From NCBI GenBank assembly GCA_030628755.1, contig DAOVQH010000018.1:1-16012 (forward strand): DNA of 16,012 nucleotides, in the 5' to 3' direction. Below the pieces are notes generated by a model that was not told the DNA's origin, made no database searches, and saw nothing but the letters and a program-made list of their open reading frames with translations. Position numbers and translations under genes: made by a program. Of the stretch, positions 1 to 6,455 are shown in pieces (the first letter of the stretch is position 1; every line of letters starts with the position of its first letter). The stretch is from Candidatus Cloacimonadota bacterium (GTDB taxonomy: Bacteria > Cloacimonadota > Cloacimonadia > Cloacimonadales > TCS61).

Positions 1-431
1 AGTATGTTCATATTATTAGTTTTTTCTTCTACACTTAACACCTGGTAATCCAGAAGCATTTCAGCACCACTTATCGGAAGATGTTTTTTTGCTTCAAAAA
101 AGAGAGCGGATTCCAGTTCATCTTCCGGCAGGAAAATCGTCTTGATCTGTTTAATGCTGGTATTATCACCGCCTATTGATGAAACGATATGTTTAATCTT
201 TTTCGGGTTTAGTTTCAAAAATTTCAACATTGCTGCCAGAATTGGAGCAAATCGGTCCGGTGATAAATCCGAGAGTATCGGTTCGATTCCTTCCGGAATT
301 GTCGATTGGACCTCATAATTCAATAGTCTGAAACCATGATGCATCTTTTTCAGGTGGACCATTTTGATGCTGTGATTCCCAATGTCCAATCCAATCGATT
401 CCTTAAATTTTGCTGTTTTAGTTTTTGCCAT
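1..431 (-). CDS. pilM: Type IV pilus assembly protein PilM, N-terminal part (runs off the left edge)
   Basis: Only the first 143 codons are present; the reading frame is open to the window edge. PilM is an actin-like (FtsA-fold) cytoplasmic ATP-binding protein that joins PilN, PilO and PilP in the inner-membrane alignment complex of type IV pili. The start reads MAKTKTAKFKESIGLDIGNH. Residues 13-24 (IGLDIGNHSIKM) match the phosphate-1 loop of this fold, with Asp16 and Gly18 in place. A later stretch near residues 112-129, LPEDELESALFFEAKKHLPI, matches the conserved PilM segment that precedes 'xYIPF' in other members. The ATG at 431 follows a modest GAGG. It lies 66 nt after the large PilX-like gene on the same strand, so it probably belongs to the same operon. 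pilN, pilO and pilQ are expected to the left (inference). Confidence 0.9.
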   Translation of the reverse strand, partial: MAKTKTAKFKESIGLDIGNHSIKMVHLKKMHHGFRLLNYEVQSTIPEGIEPILSDLSPDRFAPILAAMLKFLKLNPKKIKHIVSSIGGDNTSIKQIKTIFLPEDELESALFFEAKKHLPISGAEMLLDYQVLSVEEKTNNMNI

Positions 432-497
432 GTAACCTCACATATACATACATTTATACTAATAATTCATTAAATCATCTGGAACTAATTTCTTTTA

Positions 498-2534
498 TTA
501 ATCAGTTGGAGGAGATTTGAAGGACCACGATTGCTTTGTAAAAGCGGTTAATTGACTCTCTCCCCATCCTTCGTATACCTGGGGATAGTCAGGGGGTTGA
601 ATGAATATGAACCTTTCGTCAAAATGATAGTCTTTACTATATCCAGTGCTGTTATGATCACCATCATAATGATAATCATCCATTTCCCAGGGGCTGGGTG
701 AAGAACCTCCTTGAGGATGATTATAATCGTCACCACCAGAACGATGAACAAAACCACGTCTTCTCTGGGCTATCGCACCATATATAGTAATTGTTCCTCT
801 TTCAAACACAATATCCTCTGAGGATTCGGGCCAGACCGGGTTATACCAGGGGTAATCCGTACCATAAGGAAAAACATAACTCGACGAATTATTATTAGGA
901 TATGATGCTAAATAACCCGGGCTCTCGTAGGGGAAACCACAACATGGGTAACCCATAGGTATAGCAGCCCCATGCAGATTAAATCCATCAATATTGGGCG
1001 GAACAAAAGGATTTATCGGAAAAATAAATTTGTGGAAATCAACAAAAGTATATAGAGTCTCCTGCAAAGTATAGGGACTTTGCGCCCAGAAACTTGGTGT
1101 GGAGCCATGCGGGTGGTGATACTGGAAGGTAAATATACCATCATAATGGCATGCCATTTCACCATATAATGACACATCACCTTCTCCGATAGCAGCATAA
1201 GCACCATAAAGCATAATATTATTACAATTAGTAAACATTATTTCATTTGTTTCCGGATCGCGGTGTTTATATCTTATCAATATCTTCTGCTCGGATACCA
1301 ACCCGAAATAATCCGTTGTATTCAGATTCTCAGGATCATCAGGAGGGTTACCTGGCCATGTATTTGCATAGGTTATATCACCAACTATGAAAATAGTATC
1401 GGCACAACCCCAGGTTTGTTTGCCATAAACATCTCCTTTAATCCATAATTGTGCATTTTCTACCCAAACAGATCGATTACTAACAGTGAAACTTGGACCT
1501 GGAGTCCAGAGAGTATCATACATTGTGATATGATTTGTACAAATATAGTTGGAATCTTCGTACCAGTTACCACCTGCATTGATAACAGCATTAGCTGTAG
1601 CAGTGTTATGGGGGAACCAACTGTAAACACTGAAAGTATCCACTTCGGTTTCTTCAATATTACCATACCAGCAATCAAAGTTACTACCAGTAATGTTTAC
1701 ATATACAATATCGGTATCTGGTCCACCAAGAGGAATGCCATTTGCACGAATAAGTTCTGCAGTTGGTTCAAAAATAATGGGATTTGCACCATCAGGACCT
1801 TCCAACCAGCCTCCAAGAAATATTTGTAACTTTAATCCTTCTGAAAGAGGAGCACCATTTTGATTATAATTCCTGAATATTCCTGCAGTTGTAACCATAT
1901 CATAGAAAGTGGGCCAACCACCATTAATACCACCACCACCATTTTGTATCCAGATATCGGTATTGGAATGCACAGGACCATATAATATATCAGGACCCCA
2001 GAATTTAACCCGAGCTGCTTCATCGCCCCCATCTGCATTTTCAGATTCTTCCGTATGCGTGAAATACTGGTATTCAGCCAGGCTTTTATTTCTTATCACT
2101 CTTTCTGAATATCGTTTTACAGGGGATTTATAAGATAAAGTAAGCTTGCGAGCTCTTTTTGCTGTGATAAGTGACTGAATTGCTATTGCCTGCTCGGTTG
2201 TAAAGCCCATAAAAAAAGTAATAGATATATTTTTTTTATTATTTGTAATGTAATATGTGGTAATACGCTGAGGTTCGATAATTTCAACTATTCTGGGTGG
2301 CAAAGGTGCAATATCATTGTGTTCGATAGCTAAGTGTGTTCTTCTCGCCTCACTTCTAAGAAGGAACTCCTCTTGAAGTTTGTCATGGGCATATTGCGTA
2401 TCAATATGAGCAGCATTTACTAAATTCATTAATGATACAGAAGAAATAATTGAAACCATACTCACAAGCACAGCAATAACCATTGACACAATACTGCCTA
2501 CTTCGCTTTTCAACAATTTTTTAATGAATTTCAT
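498..2534 (-). CDS. Large PilX-like pilus protein: prepilin-like N-terminus plus a big exported domain
   Basis: The protein has 678 residues from the ATG at 2534. I prefer this start because AGAAGG lies 4 nt upstream, while the ATG at 2579 has no Shine-Dalgarno sequence and overlaps the previous gene. It begins MKFIKKLLKSEVGSIVSMV: a short basic leader, then a hydrophobic helix (about residues 13-38), then a charged amphipathic stretch. This resembles PilX/GspK-type proteins, but there is no canonical GF(T/S)LIE and no Glu at +5. The rest is exported beta-rich sequence. LYGPVHSNTDIWIQ resembles the DUF4900 signature seen in pilus-associated proteins, and LWIKGDVYG and IFIVGDITY recall the same type of domain. 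The C-terminal third is rich in Tyr, Pro, Trp, Gly and Asn. Seven cysteines, including a CC pair, suggest disulfides. It is the last minor-pilin gene before pilM, so it may form or carry the pilus tip (inference). Typical PilX proteins are under 250 residues, so this is several times larger. Confidence 0.75.
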   Translation of the reverse strand: MKFIKKLLKSEVGSIVSMVIAVLVSMVSIISSVSLMNLVNAAHIDTQYAHDKLQEEFLLRSEARRTHLAIEHNDIAPLPPRIVEIIEPQRITTYYITNNKKNISITFFMGFTTEQAIAIQSLITAKRARKLTLSYKSPVKRYSERVIRNKSLAEYQYFTHTEESENADGGDEAARVKFWGPDILYGPVHSNTDIWIQNGGGGINGGWPTFYDMVTTAGIFRNYNQNGAPLSEGLKLQIFLGGWLEGPDGANPIIFEPTAELIRANGIPLGGPDTDIVYVNITGSNFDCWYGNIEETEVDTFSVYSWFPHNTATANAVINAGGNWYEDSNYICTNHITMYDTLWTPGPSFTVSNRSVWVENAQLWIKGDVYGKQTWGCADTIFIVGDITYANTWPGNPPDDPENLNTTDYFGLVSEQKILIRYKHRDPETNEIMFTNCNNIMLYGAYAAIGEGDVSLYGEMACHYDGIFTFQYHHPHGSTPSFWAQSPYTLQETLYTFVDFHKFIFPINPFVPPNIDGFNLHGAAIPMGYPCCGFPYESPGYLASYPNNNSSSYVFPYGTDYPWYNPVWPESSEDIVFERGTITIYGAIAQRRRGFVHRSGGDDYNHPQGGSSPSPWEMDDYHYDGDHNSTGYSKDYHFDERFIFIQPPDYPQVYEGWGESQLTAFTKQSWSFKSPPTD

Positions 2535-2538
2535 ATAT

Positions 2539-2544
2539 CCTTCT
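2539..2544 (-). promoter_or_regulatory. Ribosome binding site deciding the start of the large PilX-like gene
   Basis: AGAAGG lies 4 nt before the ATG at 2534 on the minus strand. The alternative in-frame ATG 45 nt further upstream has only A/T/C-rich sequence before it. The motif falls next to the stop codon of the PilW-like gene, which suits coupled translation. Confidence 0.6.
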
Positions 2545-2547
2545 GTA

Positions 2548-3198
2548 TTAAGCATTACCAATAAACACTGAGGTTTCATATTTTATTGTTCTTGTGTTCT
2601 GCCTGATATCGTCTTCTCTTGTTTGTCCCCTCCGTCTTTCCCTGAACCTTACCTGACCTTCGAGTTGAATTTTTATCATAAGTGGCTTTTTATTGTAACT
2701 CATTTTTTCTACAGTCCATATATTTCCCCGGTTCAATATCTTAAATTGAGGTTCTCTTCCTATCATTTTTTTAGGAGTTGAAGGAAAGACAATTTTTCGT
2801 TCAGGAAAATTTTTTAATCCATATTTAGCATAAACTTCCAAATGATTATCATCATTTAAGGTAATAGTACACCAATAATCTTTTTTCAGTGTTTGGTTTA
2901 TGACTATAGGTCTCATTTCAAGAGTGTTTCTGGATGACCAGATATTAACCGAATCTGCTGTCATTAAACCGATCAAACCTTCATTATCAGTATGAGGTTC
3001 GTAAGCATAACCATAACGCATTGTTTCTATAGCATTAAAGAGGTCTTCCTGAAGTTTTGTATAGAGTCGTGTCTCTTCAAATGTTGTGATAAAGTGCAAT
3101 ACTGAAATTGTGAAAATTGCAAAAACAAGAGTAGCAAGTGGAATACCTGCTATTACTTCAATAAGAGATACACCTTTTTGAGATTTTAATATCTTCAT
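2548..3198 (-). CDS. Prepilin-type minor pilin, PilW-like
   Basis: The protein has 216 residues and starts MKILKSQKGVSLIEVIAG. This is a type III prepilin signal: a basic leader, cleavage expected after Gly9, and Glu14 at mature position +5. The hydrophobic helix continues to about residue 35 (ATLVFAIFTISVLHFIT). After it comes LQEDLFNAIETMRYGY, the usual alpha1-C region of PilW-class minor pilins, which prime pilus assembly at the inner membrane. The globular part is beta-rich and contains a very basic stretch (RFRERRRGQTRED) near residue 185. Its ATG overlaps the stop of the PilV-like gene as TAATG, so translation is probably coupled. The PilW label rests on size, N-terminus and gene order; individual minor pilins cannot be named safely from sequence alone. 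Confidence 0.8.
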   Translation of the reverse strand: MKILKSQKGVSLIEVIAGIPLATLVFAIFTISVLHFITTFEETRLYTKLQEDLFNAIETMRYGYAYEPHTDNEGLIGLMTADSVNIWSSRNTLEMRPIVINQTLKKDYWCTITLNDDNHLEVYAKYGLKNFPERKIVFPSTPKKMIGREPQFKILNRGNIWTVEKMSYNKKPLMIKIQLEGQVRFRERRRGQTREDDIRQNTRTIKYETSVFIGNA

Positions 3199-3674
3199 TA
3201 TTCAGGTACCACGTCCGTTCTATAAAAATAATCTTCCCTGAGAACGAGTTGTTTTTCACGGTTCAATAGAGACATGTGAAATCTTTCCGGTCCGTCTTTC
3301 CAGGTTATTTTTATGGTGATCTGGTCATATAAAACAAATTCAGAAACAACCATATCTCTGTGAGTCTCTTTTCGAGGAGGATGGATCCGGGCATATAACG
3401 GAACACCATCCCGTTTATCCATTAAGAATAAACCTGAAGATATATTATTAATTTTTGTTTCATTTTGGTTATTATGATTGTAATATTTAATTTCTTCCAG
3501 TTTCTGAGTAGCTTTAAGGAGTGCTACCCGGTAATGATAATTCCCTACTGCTTTATGTCGTGTGTAATAAGCAGTAATAAAAAGTCCTGCAATAGCTATA
3601 GTAGCTATGATCAAAGCCCCCAGGATCTGAACGATTCCAAAACCTTTTTCTGAAGTTAAAATATTCTTTAACAT
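3198..3674 (-). CDS. Prepilin-type minor pilin, PilV-like, with Gln at mature position 5
   Basis: The protein has 158 residues and starts MLKNILTSEKGFGIVQILGA. Cleavage by prepilin peptidase is expected after Gly11, leaving Phe12 as the methylated first residue. The hydrophobic helix ALIIATIAIAGLFITAYY and the following ALLKATQKLEEIKYY match PilV/PilE-type minor pilins. The nearly invariant Glu at +5 is Gln16 here; members lacking Glu5 are often placed at the very tip (GspK-like behaviour), but that is inference. The start codon overlaps the pilT stop as TAATG, and the stop overlaps the PilW-like start in the same way, so the three genes form one translationally coupled block. There are no cysteines for a C-terminal disulfide. 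Confidence 0.78.
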   Translation of the reverse strand: MLKNILTSEKGFGIVQILGALIIATIAIAGLFITAYYTRHKAVGNYHYRVALLKATQKLEEIKYYNHNNQNETKINNISSGLFLMDKRDGVPLYARIHPPRKETHRDMVVSEFVLYDQITIKITWKDGPERFHMSLLNREKQLVLREDYFYRTDVVPE

Positions 3675-4729
3675 TAGAATGCGGTCCCTGTCGCAAACAT
3701 TTTGGGGTTATCTGCAACTTCTCCAGCAATTCTACGATCAAGAAAACCATTCATAACATGATTGAATAAAGATTGATCTTTTGATTGCATGCCTTCCTTT
3801 GTACCTGCTTGAATAACTGATGGAATCTGGTAGGTCTTTTCTTCCCGGATAAGATTTCTAACTGCTGCATTGGCTATCATGATCTCCAGAGCTGGAATAC
3901 GGTCGCTTTCATCTTTCATGGGAAGCAAGGTCTGGGCAACTACAGCTTGCAAAGATTCCGAAAGCATGGAACGAATCTGTGCCTGTTGTTCCTTGGGAAA
4001 TATATCAATTATCCTATCAATCGACTTGGTTGCACTGCTTGTATGCAGGGTAGCAAGCACCAGATGTCCTGTTTCAGCAGCGGTGAGTGCAAGTGAAACA
4101 GTTTCAAGGTCACGCATCTCACCCACAAGAATAACATCCGGGTCTTCACGCAGAGCAGAACGTAAAGCAGCGGTAAATGACCAGGTATCATGTCCTACCT
4201 CTCTCTGGTTTATTAAAGAATTACTACTATAATGAATAAATTCGATTGGGTCTTCTATGGTTATGATATGGCAATGTTTATGGTCATTAATCCAGTCGAT
4301 CATTGTTGCCAGTGTAGTAGATTTTCCACTACCAGTAGGTCCAGTAACCAGAATCAAACCTCTTTGTCTCATTGAAAGGCGTGCTAAAATCTCAGGTAAA
4401 TGTAATTCCTCAAAACTCTTTATAACATTAGGAATTACACGAAAAGCTACTCCCATTCCGTTAACTTGATGGAAAGCATTAACACGAAATCGAGTATTAT
4501 CATCCAGTTTAGTAGAGAAGTCAATTTCCAGTTTCTTTTTAAAGATGGCTATCTGTGAATCATTCATTACGCTAAAGATGAGTTCTTCTACTTCTTCCAC
4601 AGTAGATTTTGGCAGATTTAATTTCTTCATCTGACCCAATACTCTAACCATAGGTATTGATCCGGTACTGATATGCAGGTCAGAAGCACCAGCATCAGAT
4701 GTAAATTGTAACAACTCCCTAATTGTCAA
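3674..4729 (-). CDS. pilT: Type IV pilus retraction ATPase PilT
   Basis: The protein has 351 residues, the usual PilT length. PilT is a cytoplasmic hexameric ATPase that powers pilus depolymerisation and so drives twitching motility and DNA or surface pulling. Visible motifs are the Walker A GPTGSGKS (130-137), the Asp box IEDPIEF (158-164), the Walker B region VILVGEMRD (199-207), the His box GHLVLATLHTSSA (221-233) and the PilT-specific AIRNLIRE motif as AVRNLIRE (289-296). The N-terminal SDLHIS element is at residues 16-21. The start codon is TTG at 4729, with GGAGG six bases upstream and no better ATG. It lies 15 nt after the major pilin and overlaps the next minor pilin by one base. The extension ATPase PilB is not in the window. 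Placement between pilin genes is uncommon, as pilT often sits alone or with pilU. Confidence 0.95.
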   Translation of the reverse strand: MTIRELLQFTSDAGASDLHISTGSIPMVRVLGQMKKLNLPKSTVEEVEELIFSVMNDSQIAIFKKKLEIDFSTKLDDNTRFRVNAFHQVNGMGVAFRVIPNVIKSFEELHLPEILARLSMRQRGLILVTGPTGSGKSTTLATMIDWINDHKHCHIITIEDPIEFIHYSSNSLINQREVGHDTWSFTAALRSALREDPDVILVGEMRDLETVSLALTAAETGHLVLATLHTSSATKSIDRIIDIFPKEQQAQIRSMLSESLQAVVAQTLLPMKDESDRIPALEIMIANAAVRNLIREEKTYQIPSVIQAGTKEGMQSKDQSLFNHVMNGFLDRRIAGEVADNPKMFATGTAF

Positions 4730-4735
4730 TTGATA

Positions 4736-4740
4736 CCTCC
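4736..4740 (-). promoter_or_regulatory. Ribosome binding site for the TTG-started pilT
   Basis: GGAGG lies 6 nt before TTG at 4729 on the minus strand, in the 15-nt gap after the pilin stop. It supports the TTG start, which gives the expected MTIRELLQFTSDAGASDLHI beginning of PilT. Confidence 0.7.
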
Positions 4741-4744
4741 AAAA

Positions 4745-5176
4745 TTAGTCGAGGAGCTCTTCTTCTGATTCAGTTTCATCGTCAATTCCATAACCGTGAT
4801 ATTCTGCATCATCTACATCATACCACACTAGTTTGCCTTCACCAGCAGGGAAATCAACAGTGGATGTAGCAATATATTTCTTAGGTGGATTGCCAACAAC
4901 TTCAAATTCCCAGTTCTTTTTAGTTCGATTGCCAAGTTGAGCGTCTTTCAATGATGCTTCGATGTCATATCTTTCTGTTGTTCCGTAAGTTTGGTAACGA
5001 ACACGATAGGTCTGTCTTATGGCAGCTATTGCTGATTGAGCTTCTGTGGATCTTGCTTGTCGTACGTAGTTCATATAAATAGGAACTGCAATAGCAGCTA
5101 GAATTGCAATGATTACCACAACAACCATCAATTCTATCAGACTGAACCCTTTTTGATTTTTTAAATATTTAAACAT
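4745..5176 (-). CDS. pilA: Major type IV pilin (PilA-like)
   Basis: The protein has 143 residues and starts MFKYLKNQKGFSLIELMVVV. This is a textbook type IVa prepilin signal: cleavage after Gly10, Phe11 as the N-methylated residue and Glu15 at +5. The helix VVVVIIAILAAIAVPIYMNYVRQARSTEAQSAI continues into the classical alpha1 spine. The globular part is short, has no cysteines, and so lacks the C-terminal disulfide loop of Pseudomonas and Neisseria pilins. It ends in a strongly acidic tail (DDETESEEELLD). It is the first gene of the operon and has the strongest ribosome site (AGGAGG, 4 nt spacing), both consistent with the most abundant subunit. A type II secretion pseudopilin is the main alternative, but the adjacent pilT and pilM favour a pilus. 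Confidence 0.88.
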   Translation of the reverse strand: MFKYLKNQKGFSLIELMVVVVIIAILAAIAVPIYMNYVRQARSTEAQSAIAAIRQTYRVRYQTYGTTERYDIEASLKDAQLGNRTKKNWEFEVVGNPPKKYIATSTVDFPAGEGKLVWYDVDDAEYHGYGIDDETESEEELLD

Positions 5177-5180
5177 CCTA

Positions 5181-5186
5181 CCTCCT
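5181..5186 (-). promoter_or_regulatory. Strong ribosome binding site of the major pilin gene
   Basis: AGGAGG lies 4 nt before the pilin ATG at 5176. It is the best match in the operon, as expected for a highly translated subunit. Confidence 0.7.
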
Positions 5187-5226
5187 TTTACTGTTTATAA
5201 ACTATTTGCAATTTTCGTTCCGAGAA

Positions 5227-5237
5227 ATTATATTATA
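5227..5237 (-). promoter_or_regulatory. Possible -10 region of the pilus operon promoter
   Basis: On the minus strand two overlapping TATAAT hexamers end about 50 nt before the pilin ATG. No clear TTGACA lies 16-18 nt upstream; the nearest TTGCAT is too close (8 or 13 nt). I see no -24/-12 sigma54 signature (GG-N10-GC) with good spacing. The sequence is very AT-rich, so a chance TATAAT is likely enough to keep confidence low. Confidence 0.3.
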
Positions 5238-5428
5238 TCTTTTTTATGCAAGAAATATTTTCTATAATCCTATTTTTTTTATAAATAACAAGTATTTAAA
5301 TAAATAAGATAGCTTATATAAAACAACTTCCCACGAAAATTTAGCGATTATTTGAAAAATAGTAAACGATATTATCATAATTCAATATTTAAATCTCCTG
5401 TGAAAATTAAAAAAACTTTTTTAAAGAA

Positions 5429-5461
5429 TAGTTTGTTTACATATACATTAGTTTGTTTACA
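5429..5461. repeat. Two 13-nt direct repeats at 20-nt period
   Basis: TAGTTTGTTTACA occurs at 5429-5441 and again at 5449-5461, with 7 nt between. The 20-nt period is close to two helical turns, so a protein bound to both copies would sit on one face of the DNA. The repeats lie about 250 nt before the pilin start. They could be an operator or simply low-complexity sequence. Confidence 0.6.
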
Positions 5462-5582
5462 ATCCAATCTCGTTAGATTCATAATAACTTCCAATATTCA
5501 GAAAATTCATAACAATAAAGTCTGGAATATTTTGTTCATATAAATTGGAAAAACCAAACCAACAAGAATTCACCACCCCGAA

Positions 5583-5602
5583 AACACCGAATTAACACCG
5601 AA
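5583..5602. repeat. AACACCGAA 9-mer, two copies
   Basis: AACACCGAA occurs at 5583-5591 and 5594-5602. The same 9-mer occurs twice in tandem inside the coding sequence of the 1327-residue secreted protein (13590-13607), so it looks like a dispersed short repeat of this genome. Confidence 0.6.
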
Positions 5603-5616
5603 AATTAAAATCCAAG

Positions 5617-5787
5617 AAGTAGCCCGTCACTCCGTGACGGAAAAGGGAACTCGATATTTCACTACTAATGAACGATCTCGAATCAAGGAGACTAATTTGA
5701 GTTCTAAAAATCAGCAAATATTTCATTTTCACACAGACTGTGGAGCGTGGGAACGAGTTGAATCCGCCACGGAGTGTCGGGCTACTT
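5617..5787. repeat. Small element bounded by 24-nt inverted repeats
   Basis: The arm at 5617-5640 and the reverse complement of 5764-5787 match at 22 of 24 positions. Each arm begins AAGTAGCCCG and itself contains a small hairpin: CCGTCAC-TCC-GTGACGG is perfect in the left arm (5624-5640), and the right arm has one mismatch in its seven-base stem. GGAGCGTGGGAAC occurs inside the element (5742-5754) and again just beyond the right arm (5797-5809). The GC content is well above that of the surroundings. The 171-nt length, inverted ends and absence of a gene fit a non-autonomous mobile or REP-like element. No target-site duplication is obvious. Confidence 0.65.
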
Positions 5788-5790
5788 TTA

Positions 5791-6006
5791 TCACACGGAG
5801 CGTGGGAACAAGGATACTATTTTCAATATAGAGAGAATCTTCTCGATAGCAAGTTCGGGTGAATTATCTACCAATGTTTCTAAATTTCTCAGATACTTTT
5901 GAAAATAATTAATAAAAAAAATACCGAAAATAACTAAGAAAATTATAAAAATTATAACCAACTTTCGAAAATTCTTATCTGCTTTGATTATTTTCTTTTC
6001 TTCCAC
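5791..6006 (-). CDS. Small single-pass membrane protein, end formed by repeat sequence
   Basis: The protein has 71 residues from a GTG start at 6006. AGGAG lies directly after the PilZ stop and a few bases before this GTG, which makes it better than the ATG at 6057 inside the PilZ gene. The product begins MEEKKIIKADKNFRKL, a lysine-rich cytoplasmic segment. One hydrophobic helix follows (about residues 17-34, VIIFIIFLVIFGIFFINYF), then a short charged tail. The last residues (LFPRSV) and the stop codon are encoded by the GGAGCGTGGGAAC repeat, so the original C-terminus may have been longer and cut by the neighbouring repeat element. I recognise no family. The 10-nt spacing to the PilZ gene suggests co-expression. 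Confidence 0.55.
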   Translation of the reverse strand: MEEKKIIKADKNFRKLVIIFIIFLVIFGIFFINYFQKYLRNLETLVDNSPELAIEKILSILKIVSLFPRSV

Positions 6007-6016
6007 ACTAACTCCT

Positions 6017-6424
6017 TTACCCGGGAAACTTATCAGCGTATTTTTTAACCCATTCAATAGCAGCTTGATGACCTGTCAATTTTCTTCCTTCCTTTTCCAG
6101 AACTTCTCTCCTGTAATGTTCAATATAACAAACTTGTTCAACCATTCTTATGCGGAATTCAGTAGATATGTCCATGAATTTTACACCAATATCATAACAA
6201 TCTTTACACTTATGACACCAAACCACCAATGCTTTCACTTCTAATTTGGGGTCTCTTATAGGTATCCGCAAGTCTATTTCAGTACCTTCTTTAATAAATA
6301 CTTTCGACCGAAAGGAAAGTCCTCCTTCACTTATGTTATTTATAAATTCCTCTTTATGAGGATCGTCTTTTTCAACTCTATACTCTATTGGAATATCCAG
6401 TGGATGACGTATAAATTTTCTCAT
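6017..6424 (-). CDS. PilZ-domain protein, predicted cyclic-di-GMP receptor
   Basis: The protein has 135 residues, essentially a lone PilZ domain with a C-terminal helical tail. Both ligand motifs are present: RxxxR as Arg2-Lys-Phe-Ile-Arg6, and (D/N)xSxxG as Asn30-Ile-Ser32-Glu-Gly-Gly35. The later VVWCHKCKDCYDIGVKFMDI (about 67-86) matches the third strand region of PilZ proteins, ending in the typical IGVKF. Three cysteines spaced CxxCxxC (70, 73, 76) lie in that loop and are unusual; they could bind metal or respond to redox (inference). It starts 31 nt after the 1047-residue secreted protein gene and is followed 10 nt later by a small membrane protein gene. Its target is unknown; the nearby pilus operon and the secreted protein are both candidates. 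The ribosome site is weak. Confidence 0.88.
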   Translation of the reverse strand: MRKFIRHPLDIPIEYRVEKDDPHKEEFINNISEGGLSFRSKVFIKEGTEIDLRIPIRDPKLEVKALVVWCHKCKDCYDIGVKFMDISTEFRIRMVEQVCYIEHYRREVLEKEGRKLTGHQAAIEWVKKYADKFPG

Positions 6425-6455
6425 GAAAAATTAATTCCCTACTGTATTAGTAATT

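Larger units (their letters stand above)
5238..5616. other. AT-rich intergenic stretch without a convincing gene
   Basis: This stretch lies upstream of the pilus operon. One plus-strand reading frame of 63 codons (5352-5543) has no ribosome site and no recognisable protein character, so I do not call it. What can be seen is a 13-nt direct repeat (5429-5461), two AACACCGAA 9-mers (5583-5602) and otherwise low-complexity A/T sequence. It may contain control sites for the pilus operon. Confidence 0.6.

Noticed and set aside
1449..1829. 126-codon plus-strand reading frame
   Set aside because: It lies entirely antisense to the large PilX-like gene and has no start signal; a shadow frame.
2535..2579. 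Upstream in-frame ATG (2579) for the large PilX-like gene
   Set aside because: It has no Shine-Dalgarno sequence, overlaps the PilW-like gene by 32 nt and adds MKPQCLLVMLNTEGY, which spoils the short basic prepilin leader. The ATG at 2534 has AGAAGG.
4745..5176. Type II secretion pseudopilin instead of a pilin
   Set aside because: The neighbouring pilT (retraction ATPase) and pilM are specific to type IV pili; no gsp genes are seen.
5352..5543. 63-codon plus-strand reading frame in the intergenic region
   Set aside because: No ribosome site, low-complexity AT-rich composition, and no recognisable protein features; it also overlaps the direct repeats.
5583..5809. CRISPR array from the repeated short motifs
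   Set aside because: The repeats are 9-24 nt, irregularly spaced and partly inverted; there are no regular unique spacers and no cas genes.
5634..5831. 65-codon plus-strand reading frame across the inverted-repeat element
   Set aside because: It is made of repeat sequence, has no ribosome site and ends inside the opposite-strand membrane-protein gene.
6007..6057. Upstream in-frame ATG (6057) for the small membrane protein
   Set aside because: It lies inside the PilZ coding sequence with no ribosome site. The GTG at 6006 has AGGAG just upstream.
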